Under the pieces are notes generated by a model. It did no database searches, was not told where the DNA came from, and saw only the letters and a program-made list of their open reading frames with translations. DNA of 64,000 bases from SBAX01 sp964646605 (lineage in GTDB: Bacteria; Planctomycetota; Phycisphaerae; UBA1845). The position numbers were made by a program, and so were the translations under genes. The stretch covers positions 42,901 to 106,900 of the forward strand of contig CAZYEX010000096.1 in NCBI GenBank assembly GCA_964646605.1. The letters are read 5' to 3'. Of the stretch, positions 8,242 through 19,713 are shown piece after piece. Position 1 is the first letter of the stretch; every line of letters starts with the position of its first letter.

Positions 8242-10632
8242 ATGCTGTGGGTATTCACGCCCTCTCGGCGCTCGGTTTTGGTCGTGGCAGCCCTTTTGGC
8301 TGCCATGGTTGCGGTTCATGATCTGCGTGCGCAGACACCGCTGAGTAACGCCTTCATCTACCAAGGCCTACTGAAGAACGGCTGCGCATCGGCGGACTGC
8401 AAGGGGAACTGCATACCCGACGAATACGACATCGACGGCGGTGCGAGTGAGGATTGCAACCGCGACGGCATTCCCGACGAGTCCCAGCCCGAGATCATCA
8501 AGCACTTCTCCGGTGCCGCGTCCGATGAGTGGGGATTGGCGGACAACTGGCTGGAGAACACGCCGCCGGTGGACGGCGATCATGCCTGTATCCCGGCGGG
8601 AATTCCAACCACCGAAGTCAAGTTCAGCGAGGACGTTCGGCGCGTGGCGACGCTCAATTGCGACACCGATTTCCGGATCCAGGGATCGACGCCTGAGCTG
8701 CGCATCGACCAGCCGTCGTATGTGAGCGGCGATCTGACCCTTCAGACGACCTCGACGCTCCGCGTCCTGAACTCCCTGGACGTCAGCGGCGAATTGACCT
8801 GGCAGGGTCTTGAGATCCTGGGGCCCGGCACGGTGAACGTCCACGGTGGGTTCGATCTGTCTTCGCCGGTCGCGCTGCCGAAGCTTCGAAACAACGCCCA
8901 CCTTTCGATCCTCGAGGGCGACGTGGGCATCCACGGCGACGAGTATCTCGAACTGTACGACACGTCCACATTCTCGATCGGGCTTCCCGTGACTTATTCG
9001 TACGATGGAAACTTCAATATCTTCGGCGGCGGTCCGACGACGATCGTGAACGTGCATGGGCAGCTAATCCGCGCCTCGGGCACGAACACGGCGACCATCC
9101 ATTCGTTCGTGCTTAACTCCGGGTTGATCCACAATCGCACGGGCGATCTGACGCTTTTTCACGGCAGCACCCAGAGCGGGTTCCTCCTTGGTGACCCGGG
9201 AACTGTAATTCGGTTGTACGCTGCCAACGGCACATCACACGCGCTGCTCCCCAGCTCCGTGCTCGCGGCTCACGATGTGGCCTTTGGGTACGGGCCCTCC
9301 ACGATTCGCGGAGTCGTCAACATCGCGAACGGGCTCGTCGTCAACAATGGCGGAACCTGTACAATTACGAACGAGGCGCGAGTCGAGAGCTATGGTCGGG
9401 ACCTGATTGTCAACAGTGGGTCCATGCGCCTTGAGGCGCCTACCACCGGCCCCCTTGTCGCCTTCGATACCGTCACGATCGGCGACCTGGTCACCGAGGG
9501 TGGAAAGGACGTTCGTTTCAACACCGGCCAGGCGGTCAGCATTGACTCGCTCAGCTTGGTGAAGGGTGACGTTCACGGCACCGATCCGATTACCATCAAC
9601 GATTCCTTCGTGTGGGGGACCGGCGGTGCGTCCATTCGCGCGGGTGGGACCATCACCACCAGTGCGCTGACGACGATCCAAAACAACAGCAGCCCCCGCT
9701 ATTTGAATCGGGTGATCCAAAATGACGGGTACGCGACCTTCTTCGGCGGGTTCAACGTTTCCGGACCGGGCTCGTATCACAATCGGCAGACTGGGCGCAT
9801 CGACGTCCGGACGACCGGCCCGATTTTCAGTTTGAGTACCTCGGCGACCATCCAAAATGACGGACGACTATTCAAGGTCGTTGGCAGCGGCGTCAGTTCC
9901 ATTGAAACGCACTTTCGCAATACCGGGACAATCGAGGTGAGATCCGGGACCCTCGAGTTCTACGGAGGCTACGCGCTCACGCACATCCAGACGGCTGGTC
10001 ACACGATCCTCAACGGCGGCAACATCAACGTGACAACCCCCGGCGTTTATCAGCTTCTCGGCGGTACGCTGCAGGGTTCGGGGACCATCACCGGGGCGAT
10101 CCTCAACTCCGCAGGAATCGTGGCGCCGGGGCTTCTTTCAGCGAGCCAACTGAACATCGCCGGCACTTACACTCAGGCCGCTGGCGGGACGATGGAGATC
10201 GAGCTCGGCGGCCCAACACCGGGGATCGACTTCGACCGGCTCAGCGTCTCGGGCGTCGCCTCGCTCGGAGGAACGCTACAGGTCGGGCTTATCGGCGGCT
10301 TCTCGCCCACCATCGGCGAACAGTTCATCGTACTAACCGCAGGGAGCCGGACCGGGACCTTCGCCGCCGTGGAATCATGGACCCCAGGCCTGGTCGTCGA
10401 GGTGACCTACGGCCCCACCACCGTCACCGTGGAAGTCATTGCGACGACCGCCCCAGGCGACTGCAACGCGGATCACGACGTGGACTTGGACGACTTCGTA
10501 GAATTCCCGACCTGCCTGAGCGGTCCCCACACGCCGTACGTCGGGAAGGAGTGTGCCTGCCTCGACGCTAACCGCGACGGGGCGATTGACTTGCAAGACA
10601 TGGCTGGGTTTCAGACCAGCTTCTCGGATTGA
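8242..10632 (+). CDS. Secreted beta-helix (autotransporter-like) protein with dockerin-type tail
   Basis: Exported protein of 796 residues. The ATG at 8242 follows AAAGGGAGAGA and starts a signal peptide ending near LRAQ. Next come FIYQGLLKNG, two DCNGNGIPDE-like calcium-type loops (DEYDIDGG, DCNRDGIPDE; residues ~45-85), then ~580 residues of short G/N/T-rich beta-solenoid turns. An AxxGGTMEIELGGPTPGIDFDRL segment (about 640-670) is typical of the end of such passenger domains. The last ~60 residues hold two dockerin-like loops (DADHDVDLDDF-like and DANRDGAIDLQDM). It separates the kinase from its apparent C-terminal remnant. Role: surface or exported structural protein; ligand unknown. Confidence 0.8.
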   Translation: MLWVFTPSRRSVLVVAALLAAMVAVHDLRAQTPLSNAFIYQGLLKNGCASADCKGNCIPDEYDIDGGASEDCNRDGIPDESQPEIIKHFSGAASDEWGLADNWLENTPPVDGDHACIPAGIPTTEVKFSEDVRRVATLNCDTDFRIQGSTPELRIDQPSYVSGDLTLQTTSTLRVLNSLDVSGELTWQGLEILGPGTVNVHGGFDLSSPVALPKLRNNAHLSILEGDVGIHGDEYLELYDTSTFSIGLPVTYSYDGNFNIFGGGPTTIVNVHGQLIRASGTNTATIHSFVLNSGLIHNRTGDLTLFHGSTQSGFLLGDPGTVIRLYAANGTSHALLPSSVLAAHDVAFGYGPSTIRGVVNIANGLVVNNGGTCTITNEARVESYGRDLIVNSGSMRLEAPTTGPLVAFDTVTIGDLVTEGGKDVRFNTGQAVSIDSLSLVKGDVHGTDPITINDSFVWGTGGASIRAGGTITTSALTTIQNNSSPRYLNRVIQNDGYATFFGGFNVSGPGSYHNRQTGRIDVRTTGPIFSLSTSATIQNDGRLFKVVGSGVSSIETHFRNTGTIEVRSGTLEFYGGYALTHIQTAGHTILNGGNINVTTPGVYQLLGGTLQGSGTITGAILNSAGIVAPGLLSASQLNIAGTYTQAAGGTMEIELGGPTPGIDFDRLSVSGVASLGGTLQVGLIGGFSPTIGEQFIVLTAGSRTGTFAAVESWTPGLVVEVTYGPTTVTVEVIATTAPGDCNADHDVDLDDFVEFPTCLSGPHTPYVGKECACLDANRDGAIDLQDMAGFQTSFSD

Positions 10633-10699
10633 AGAACGCGACCGAACCATTGACGCGGATGTGGTTGGTGCCAGAGTCGAGCCGTTCGAAACTCGAACC

Positions 10700-10942
10700 T
10701 GCGCCGGGCAAGGAAAATGGGTAGATGCCGAGCCGCTGCTCCTTGCGGCCCATGAGGGAATGAAGGACTGCACGGACGTGCCACCGCATCGCAAACGCAA
10801 ACTTGTCGAAACCATCGTCAAGCTCCACGACTCCTGGGACGCCGCCGAGCCGGGCAAGGGCTACGCTGAAAAGGCCGCCCAGTGGCGGGCGAAGCTGGAA
10901 GATGAAGCCACGAAGCCACGGAGCCACGAAGGGACTGGATGA
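10700..10942 (+). pseudogene. C-terminal remnant of a kinase-TPR protein
   Basis: An open frame reading GQGKWVDAEPLLLAAHEGM, then VPPHRKRKLVETIVKLHDSW and YAEKAAQWRAKLE. This is the pattern with which planctomycete Ser/Thr kinase-TPR proteins end (AEPLLL...Y-x-x-W-x-K-x-x-KAAEWR). It has no plausible start or ribosome binding site, and it runs into a minisatellite that supplies the last residues (KPRSHEGTG). It most likely belonged to the kinase gene that breaks at ~7970. Confidence 0.6.
10904..10930 (+). repeat. CACGAAG-type minisatellite
   Basis: Three imperfect tandem units of about 9 bases (GAAGCCAC / GGAGCCAC). The same family, in the other orientation, occurs inside carB at 16142 and 17079 and in looser form at 31571. 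Confidence 0.75.
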
Positions 10943-11156
10943 AACGCCGAAAAGTCAAAACGTCGAAACGCCAAAACCATGAGTCGTCCCGTAAGGCGAG
11001 CGGATGGGGCAACGTTCTGAGGCCAGTGTGTCGGAGGCCATGCGGCGGATTGCAATCACCGGCCGCAGGTTCCCTCCCGAGGGCGGATGAACCGGAGTCC
11101 GGTGGATTGGTCAACCGTTCGCGCGATTCCGTTTGACCCAGCCGTCCGCGAAGGGG

Positions 11157-11903
11157 ATGATGGGGGGCGAGGATATCGGACGTTATCGCGGTCGAGGTCG
11201 TAACTCCAAAGGAACGGGAACCCACACGGTGGTGGAGCGTCCAAAGATTGGGGCGGCGGATGATTTCGGACGGTCGCCTCATCGAACGACGTTGCCCGAC
11301 GCGGAGTTGGTCGCCAAAGTGCAAGGTGGCGAAACGCAGGCGTATGCGGAGTTGGTCCGTCGATACCAGGACCGCATTTTCAATACCTGTTGGCGGATTT
11401 GCGGGCACCTGGAAGACGCCCGGGATTTGACCCAGGAGGCGTTTCTCAAGGCCTTCGAGGGGTTGGCGGAGTTTCGCGGGCAGAGCGGGTTTTACACCTG
11501 GGTTTTTCGGGTGGCGGTGAATCTGGCCCTGACCCATCGGCGTCGGGGGCGGCATCGGCAGACGTATTCGTTCGACGCGATTGCGGACTCCGCGGGTACG
11601 CAGGCCGAGGCGCTTGCCGAGCGGGCTCAGGGACAGGCCGGCGCCGATCCGAGCGACGGACCGAGTCTGGCGGAGCGGCACGCGGCGGTCGGACGGGCGT
11701 TGCAATCGCTGGATGACGAGCAGCGGGCGGTGGTGGTTCTGCGGGACATCGAGGAGTTTTCGTACGAGCAGATCGGGGTCATCTTGCAGATTCCGCCGGG
11801 CACGGTGAAATCGCGGTTGTTTCGTGCAAGGTTGGCGTTGCGGCAGGCGATCGAACCGTTGTTGGGCGATGCGGTGCGGAGCGTGGACCATCCAAACGGG
11901 TAG
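11157..11903 (+). CDS. RNA polymerase sigma factor, ECF (RpoE-like)
   Basis: Sigma-70 family ECF factor of about 248 residues. Region 2 spans ~55-125: AYAELVRRYQDRIFNTCWRI, then AEDARDLTQEAFLKAF-like and TWVFRVAVNLALTHRRR. Region 4 spans ~180-235: LDDEQRAVVVLRDIEEFSYE, then GTVKSRLFRARLALRQ, a helix-turn-helix for the -35 element. The ~45-residue N-terminal extension is longer than usual. Start choice is uncertain: TTG 11133, ATG 11157 or ATG 11160. I chose the first ATG. The next gene, 38 bases on, encodes its likely anti-sigma factor. Confidence 0.9.
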   Translation: MMGGEDIGRYRGRGRNSKGTGTHTVVERPKIGAADDFGRSPHRTTLPDAELVAKVQGGETQAYAELVRRYQDRIFNTCWRICGHLEDARDLTQEAFLKAFEGLAEFRGQSGFYTWVFRVAVNLALTHRRRGRHRQTYSFDAIADSAGTQAEALAERAQGQAGADPSDGPSLAERHAAVGRALQSLDDEQRAVVVLRDIEEFSYEQIGVILQIPPGTVKSRLFRARLALRQAIEPLLGDAVRSVDHPNG

Positions 11904-11941
11904 CGGGTTGGACGGGGGTCGATTCAAGTTGGCGGCGAGCG

Positions 11942-13405
11942 ATGGCGCGGATTGAACAGGACGAACTGGGCGAAATGCTGTCGGCCTATGTGGACGGCGA
12001 ATTGAACGCCGAGCAGAGGCGGCTCGTCGAGCAGTTGCTGGGTGAAGACGAGACGGCGCGGCAACTGCTGGCCGAGCTGCGTGCCACGGTCGGCGCGGTG
12101 GCGTCCTTGCCGCGTCATGCGGCCCCGGCGTCAATTGCCTTCGAGATTCAGGGGGCGCTGGAGCGTTCAGCCTTGTTGGAAGACGGGCGCGAGTTGCCGG
12201 CGGCCATGCCACGGGCGCGGCGAAGTTGGAAGGCCGGGTTAGCGATGGCGGCGGTGCTGGGTTTGGCCGTGGTGACCGGGTGGTTCGTGGTCGGCCCGCA
12301 GCGTGGGCTGGAATCGAATCGCCGACAGACGTTTGACGATGCCGCGGGGCCGGTCGCATCGAGCGCTCCCGCGGAGAGGCGCGAGGACGCATCGGGAGTC
12401 GCATCTCGTACGGCCATCCGTGGGGAGCGCTCGCGTCCGAGTTCTACGGCCATGACCGCAACGGAGTCCGGGGCGTTGATGAAACCGGTTGCGACGGTGG
12501 CGGAGAAGTTGGCCTCGGGTGCTGATGCGGCCATGTTGCAGTTGCATCCGTTTCAGGTCGAGTCGGTTCGATTGCAGCTTCAGGTCGCCGATGAGAGTGA
12601 GCTTCAGGCGACTTCGTCGAGAATTGTGAGTCGGTTAGCGCAAGAACAGTTGGCCGACTTGGGAACGGACCGTTCACCGTCGTCGAAGCAGGTCGGATCG
12701 ACCGAGGGGTTCTACCTTCGCGGGAAAAACGGCGTGAACTTCGAGGCCGCCAAGGAGTCGCAGGTCCTGGTTCGTGCCACGCCGCGACAGATCAGCCGGG
12801 TGCTGGACGAGCTATCCGAGGGGGGGTATGCGAACGAGGCCGTGTCCATGTCGGCGGGTTCGCTGGAGGTGAAGGGACTGGACAAGAGCCAGGCGGTGAT
12901 CGGGGCGCTCGCGGATGCGCCGGCTCGCCCCGCCCCCGCGGAGGCGCCGACATCTCCGTCGCCCGTCGCGCCGTCGGCCAAGGACGCGGACGGCTTCCGC
13001 TGGTTGCAGGAGTTGCTGCTCGCGGTGGGGGTCGAACCGGAGCTGGTGAACAGCGGTGGCACTCCGGAGGGCGAAAAGGCGGATGCCAGTTTGAGCGCCG
13101 CGGAACCCGGGGCGGTCGCAGCCGCTCCGCGAGAGGCGGGACCGTCGGGCGAACGCGAGGCGCCGCCTGCAGCCCCAGTCGCGACGTCACTGGTCGAACG
13201 ACGCCTGCGCGACCTGCCTCGATCGGCTGACGACTCCAAGGCGAAAAAGGAGGCGGACGAGAGTGACGCGCTCGACGCCTCGGAGCCCTATGTGACGCTG
13301 GTGATTCAGGTGGTGCAAGCCCCGCCGGATTCAACCCCCGCAAAGCGCGGGGTTCGAGCCAAGCCCGCGCCGCCCAAACCGACCGAAACACGGGAAGTGA
13401 ATTGA
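11942..13405 (+). CDS. Anti-sigma factor-like membrane protein with long extracytoplasmic part
   Basis: 487 residues. The N-terminal ~55 residues (LSAYVDGELNAEQRRLVEQL) are an anti-sigma domain of the RseA/zf-HC2 type but lack the HxxxCxxC zinc motif. One membrane helix lies at ~100-120 (AGLAMAAVLGLAVVTGWFVV). The remaining ~365 residues are exported, Ala/Pro/Glu-rich and partly disordered, with a structured part near 185-300 (VESVRLQLQVADESELQA; RATPRQISRVLDELSEGG). Position directly after the ECF sigma gene supports sequestering of that sigma factor at the membrane. The long sensor-like part is unusual. The next gene starts 4 bases after the stop. Confidence 0.75.
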   Translation: MARIEQDELGEMLSAYVDGELNAEQRRLVEQLLGEDETARQLLAELRATVGAVASLPRHAAPASIAFEIQGALERSALLEDGRELPAAMPRARRSWKAGLAMAAVLGLAVVTGWFVVGPQRGLESNRRQTFDDAAGPVASSAPAERREDASGVASRTAIRGERSRPSSTAMTATESGALMKPVATVAEKLASGADAAMLQLHPFQVESVRLQLQVADESELQATSSRIVSRLAQEQLADLGTDRSPSSKQVGSTEGFYLRGKNGVNFEAAKESQVLVRATPRQISRVLDELSEGGYANEAVSMSAGSLEVKGLDKSQAVIGALADAPARPAPAEAPTSPSPVAPSAKDADGFRWLQELLLAVGVEPELVNSGGTPEGEKADASLSAAEPGAVAAAPREAGPSGEREAPPAAPVATSLVERRLRDLPRSADDSKAKKEADESDALDASEPYVTLVIQVVQAPPDSTPAKRGVRAKPAPPKPTETREVN

Positions 13406-13409
13406 GCGC

Positions 13410-14018
13410 GTGAACACGGGATCCGCGCTACGCTGGTGGTCGGCGTGTGCCACAGGGGTGGCGGTATCGGTTCCCTTGGCGTGGCTGTTGTCGTACGCCG
13501 CGGCGCTGCCTTTCTACCTGGGTCTTTTCTTTTTCGTGGTCTTTGGACTGATGATCGGCGCGGCGGTCCATCGCGTGGCCGCTCCGGGTCGCCCGTACGG
13601 GCGGTGGAGCGTTCTTCTTGGAACCACGCTGATGGTGGCGTTTTGCTGGTCCGCCTCGATGGTGAAAGAGAGCCGCGATTTTCCGCAGGATATCGGGGTG
13701 GAGGCGACGCGGCGGGCGCGGGAGTTGGGCGGGCGCACGGTGGCCGAGCATCGCACTTTGGTGGCGGATGCCGTTCGGCGGCACTTGGCCGATCGCTATC
13801 CGCCGGGCGGAGTGTCCGGCTATGTGCGCTGGGCGCTGACCCGCGGAGAGTTCAAGAAAGGCGAGATCGAGCGGGTTGATCATCCGGTGCGCGGGGCCCA
13901 GGGGCGCTGGGGGTGGGCCGTACGGGTAGTGCTGTCCGTGGGTCTGCTGGCGTTCGGACTGGGATCGCAAACTCTTCCCCTCGCCCGCACGAAAGACGCG
14001 ACGGAGCACGAATCGTAG
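13410..14018 (+). CDS. Hypothetical membrane protein in the sigma/anti-sigma operon
   Basis: Not a family I recognise. 202 residues from a GTG start, with about four predicted membrane helices: VAVSVPLAWLLSYAAALPFY and FFFVVFGLMIGAAV near residues 15-55, LLGTTLMVAFCWSASMV near 70-85, and VVLSVGLLAFGLGSQTL near 175-190. The loop between the third and fourth helix is ~85 residues. It is spaced 4 bases after the anti-sigma gene, so it is very likely co-transcribed and may take part in the same signalling unit. Confidence 0.7.
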   Translation: MNTGSALRWWSACATGVAVSVPLAWLLSYAAALPFYLGLFFFVVFGLMIGAAVHRVAAPGRPYGRWSVLLGTTLMVAFCWSASMVKESRDFPQDIGVEATRRARELGGRTVAEHRTLVADAVRRHLADRYPPGGVSGYVRWALTRGEFKKGEIERVDHPVRGAQGRWGWAVRVVLSVGLLAFGLGSQTLPLARTKDATEHES

Positions 14019-14104
14019 GGGGTTTCGGATGGGTCAGGGACGAAACGGCAACTCTCCAGGGTCTGGGATCGTTATCGGGCCTCACTCGCGCTGTCGGACT
14101 GCCG

Positions 14105-14416
14105 ATGTCTATGCCGGTTATGCTCAAGACGCCGGGCATCGACAAATCGACGAAGTGTTGCGAACTGACCGTGCATCTGGTGACAGGGGTGCGGATGGTG
14201 GGGACGTACCACGTACCCATCTCGACGAGTTCGGCGATTCGTCCGTCCGACGCGCTCCGCGATTGCAAAGACGGGTTTGTCCTTCTTACCAATGTCACAT
14301 TGCATGACGCCAACGAACCGCGCCAACAAACCGCGGTGATGGTGCGGATGGACGCGATCTCGCACATTGAGCTGCCGCCCAAGGGGTGGGCGGCGCGGGA
14401 AACGGCGCCGGCGTGA
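14105..14416 (+). CDS. Small conserved hypothetical protein (DUF6812-like)
   Basis: About 103 residues, probably starting at ATG 14105 (ATG 14111 also possible). It shows LTVHLVTGVRMVGTYHVPIS, R-x-SDALRD and FVLLTNVTLHD, a small beta-rich layout that I associate with short planctomycete proteins of the DUF6812 kind (V-x-GT-x-H-x-P, R-x-SD-x-L, F-x-x-LT-x-V). Cytoplasmic, function unknown. It follows the membrane protein by 86 bases and may belong to the same operon. Confidence 0.65.
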   Translation: MSMPVMLKTPGIDKSTKCCELTVHLVTGVRMVGTYHVPISTSSAIRPSDALRDCKDGFVLLTNVTLHDANEPRQQTAVMVRMDAISHIELPPKGWAARETAPA

Positions 14417-14451
14417 AACGGTCCTACGAGGGTCGACGGCAACGGATCGGA

Positions 14452-14532
14452 AATGACCAATTACGAATTACCAATTACGCCGTTCCCTTCTCGGGAAACC
14501 AGCGGTCGTTGGTCATTCGTCATTGGTAATTC
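14452..14532. repeat. ATTACCAAT-type inverted minisatellite with inner hairpin
   Basis: The left arm (14452-14478) repeats AATGACCAATTACGAATTACC-like units; the right arm (14507-14532) carries the reverse complement (TTGGTCATTCGTCATTGGTAA). Between them lies a small TTCCC/GGGAA hairpin at 14483-14497. It sits between two convergent genes and could form a large cruciform or act as a bidirectional end signal. Confidence 0.7.
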
Positions 14533-14579
14533 CCGGTCCTCAAAGCTGCGACAGTCGGCGCGGCGGACGCTTCGTCCCC

Positions 14580-18374
<3,795 letters not shown>

Positions 18375-18436
18375 TCTTGTCGGGTGGCATGGGCAAGCGC
18401 AGCCTACCCGTGCGCGCTCCGTCTGAGGCTCCCCAT

Positions 18437-18456
18437 CTCGGATCGTAGGATCCGAG
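18437..18456. other. Perfect hairpin between zinc-ribbon gene and carB
   Basis: CTCGGATC and GATCCGAG form a perfect 8-bp stem with a GTAG loop. It follows the zinc-ribbon gene on the minus strand and precedes carB, without a T-run. A weaker repeat-like stem (CGGGTGGC ... GCCTACCCG) lies at 18381-18410. They might affect carB expression; nothing proves it. Confidence 0.5.
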
Positions 18457-18493
18457 AACCGAACTCGCGATTAAGGTCAACGGTACACCGTGG

Positions 18494-18727
18494 TCACTCG
18501 GCGTTTGGCCCGGGCTCATCAGTAACCTCCTCGTCGTTCCCCGGAAACTGGTACCCGATAGTATCAAAGAAGTTGTACCAAAACTTGTAGGCGGAGTTCG
18601 AGCGCAGGCAGTCCTCGCAGAACGCATAGGTATCGCCACCCATTCCCATCCCGATCAGGACCCCGTCGAGCAAGAGCTTCTTCGATCCGCAAAAATGACA
18701 TCGTGGTGGCGTACTTCTTCCGCCCAT
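18494..18727 (-). CDS. Small zinc-ribbon protein
   Basis: 77 residues, starting at the ATG at 18727 with a GGAGG ribosome binding site 8 bases upstream. Two CxxC pairs, CHFC (about residue 9) and CEDC (about 33), can bind one zinc. The rest (AYKFWYNFFDTIGYQFPGND) is aromatic-rich and the C-terminus acidic. I do not recognise a family; function unknown. It lies 119 bases upstream of carB on the same strand, in a segment bounded by two carB 5' ends. Confidence 0.6.
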   Translation of the reverse strand: MGGRSTPPRCHFCGSKKLLLDGVLIGMGMGGDTYAFCEDCLRSNSAYKFWYNFFDTIGYQFPGNDEEVTDEPGPNAE

Positions 18728-18892
18728 TCTGTGCCTCCGCCTCGTGCCATCTTGAAATGCAGAACCGTCCCGTGGCACCCACCAGTCTCGCCTGTGGCGC
18801 ACACACTCGTATCCCGCTCCTTGGCACTTGACGTCCTGTACAAGCACGTTTGGTCGCCCATGCCGGCGCTCCCGAACGGACCTGCGTCCCGT

Positions 18893-19150
18893 TCACAACG
18901 CAGTTTCGACGAATCGGCTCCTGTCGTGAAGCACATCGGGACAAAAATCCGCCCCGTTGGGCCAGACGATTGTCCCTACGTCCGGGTTCACCGTCACCTG
19001 TCGAAAGAACGACGGATCGTCCAAGGGTTCAAACACCCCGTCGAAGGGAACAAGCTCGGCAACGTCCACGTCGCGGCGCTCGTCGCCTTCGAAGGTGAGC
19101 CGCAGCCGGGTTCCGCCGAGGCATTCGACGCCTGTTACGTCTTTGTTCAT
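18893..19150 (-). CDS. DUF2442 domain protein
   Basis: 85 residues. The chain reads RLRLTFEGDERRDVDVAELV, then VFEPLDDPSFFRQVTVN and GTIVWPNGADFCPDVLHD, the complete DUF2442 pattern. A GGAG ribosome binding site precedes the ATG. It starts 3 bases after the DUF4160 gene, a pairing that recurs in many bacteria and has been suggested to be toxin-antitoxin-like. Which partner would be toxic is not known from sequence. Confidence 0.85.
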   Translation of the reverse strand: MNKDVTGVECLGGTRLRLTFEGDERRDVDVAELVPFDGVFEPLDDPSFFRQVTVNPDVGTIVWPNGADFCPDVLHDRSRFVETAL

Positions 19151-19153
19151 GAC

Positions 19154-19414
19154 CTACTCCAGCGGTGCGATTGGGAACAACGGCTTTCGCTGTCGGGCGG
19201 TTTCCCACTCCGCGCGAAGCTCGTGCTGATGCAAAGTGGCCCATTCAACGACCAGACCCCGGGCGCGAGGACCCAACTCGCCGTGCAACATTCGTAAATC
19301 CTCGATCGCGAAACTGGCCTTTTGCGACCCGTAGCGCACATGAAAGTGCGGCGGTTCGTGATCGCTGTAGAACATCGCCACGACGATCCCGAAGAACCGG
19401 CTGATCTCAGGCAT
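19154..19414 (-). CDS. DUF4160 domain protein
   Basis: 86 residues starting MPEISRFFGIVVAMFYSDHE, then PPHFHVRYG, the defining DUF4160 motifs (M-P-x-I, F-Y-x-x-DH-x-PPHFHV-x-YG). It lies directly upstream of the DUF2442 gene on the same strand, so the two are almost certainly one transcript. The function of the family is unproven. The longer frame to 19441 adds only nine residues with no support. Confidence 0.85.
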   Translation of the reverse strand: MPEISRFFGIVVAMFYSDHEPPHFHVRYGSQKASFAIEDLRMLHGELGPRARGLVVEWATLHQHELRAEWETARQRKPLFPIAPLE

Positions 19415-19471
19415 GGCGGAATCATACCAGATCAACCCCACGCTGGAACGGGGCCGGTCTCCGAACGCCTA

Positions 19472-19542
19472 CCCCCCTGCCCGATCACGATCGGCCCCGA
19501 GCCGATAATCAGGATGTTCTGAATGTCCGCTCGCTTGGGCAC
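19472..19542 (-). pseudogene. Second copy of the first ~23 carB codons
   Basis: On the minus strand a GTG at 19542 opens VPKRADIQNILIIGSGPIVI then GQG, matching the N-terminus of the CarB encoded from 18374 in all but about three residues. DNA identity is clearly lower (roughly 80-85 percent by eye) and many changes fall in third codon positions. Homology ends abruptly at GQG (about 19472), beyond which the frame is unrelated. It is a remnant of a carB 5' end cut off by whatever brought in 18375-19471, or of a second carB. Confidence 0.75.
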
Positions 19543-19713
19543 GTCCGGTTTATACGCGAACACAGGTCACGTCGGAAGCCCGCCGGATCGCCGTTTCGGG
19601 TTCGACTCGCTCGACCGCCGGTTCGAAACAGATTCCGGCTGGAATGGGAGCTGCGTTTCCGGTATCATCAGCTTTCTGGCAGTCGGGTGTTCCAATCGGA
19701 GGAGGAGGGCGTC

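Larger units (their letters stand above)
10633..11156 (+). other. Non-coding stretch holding a kinase-TPR remnant and repeats
   Basis: About 520 bases between the beta-helix gene and the sigma factor gene. The middle carries the degraded TPR-like fragment listed separately, then a CACGAAG-type minisatellite, a GAAACGCC-rich stretch and about 150 bases in which I see nothing. Confidence 0.5.
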
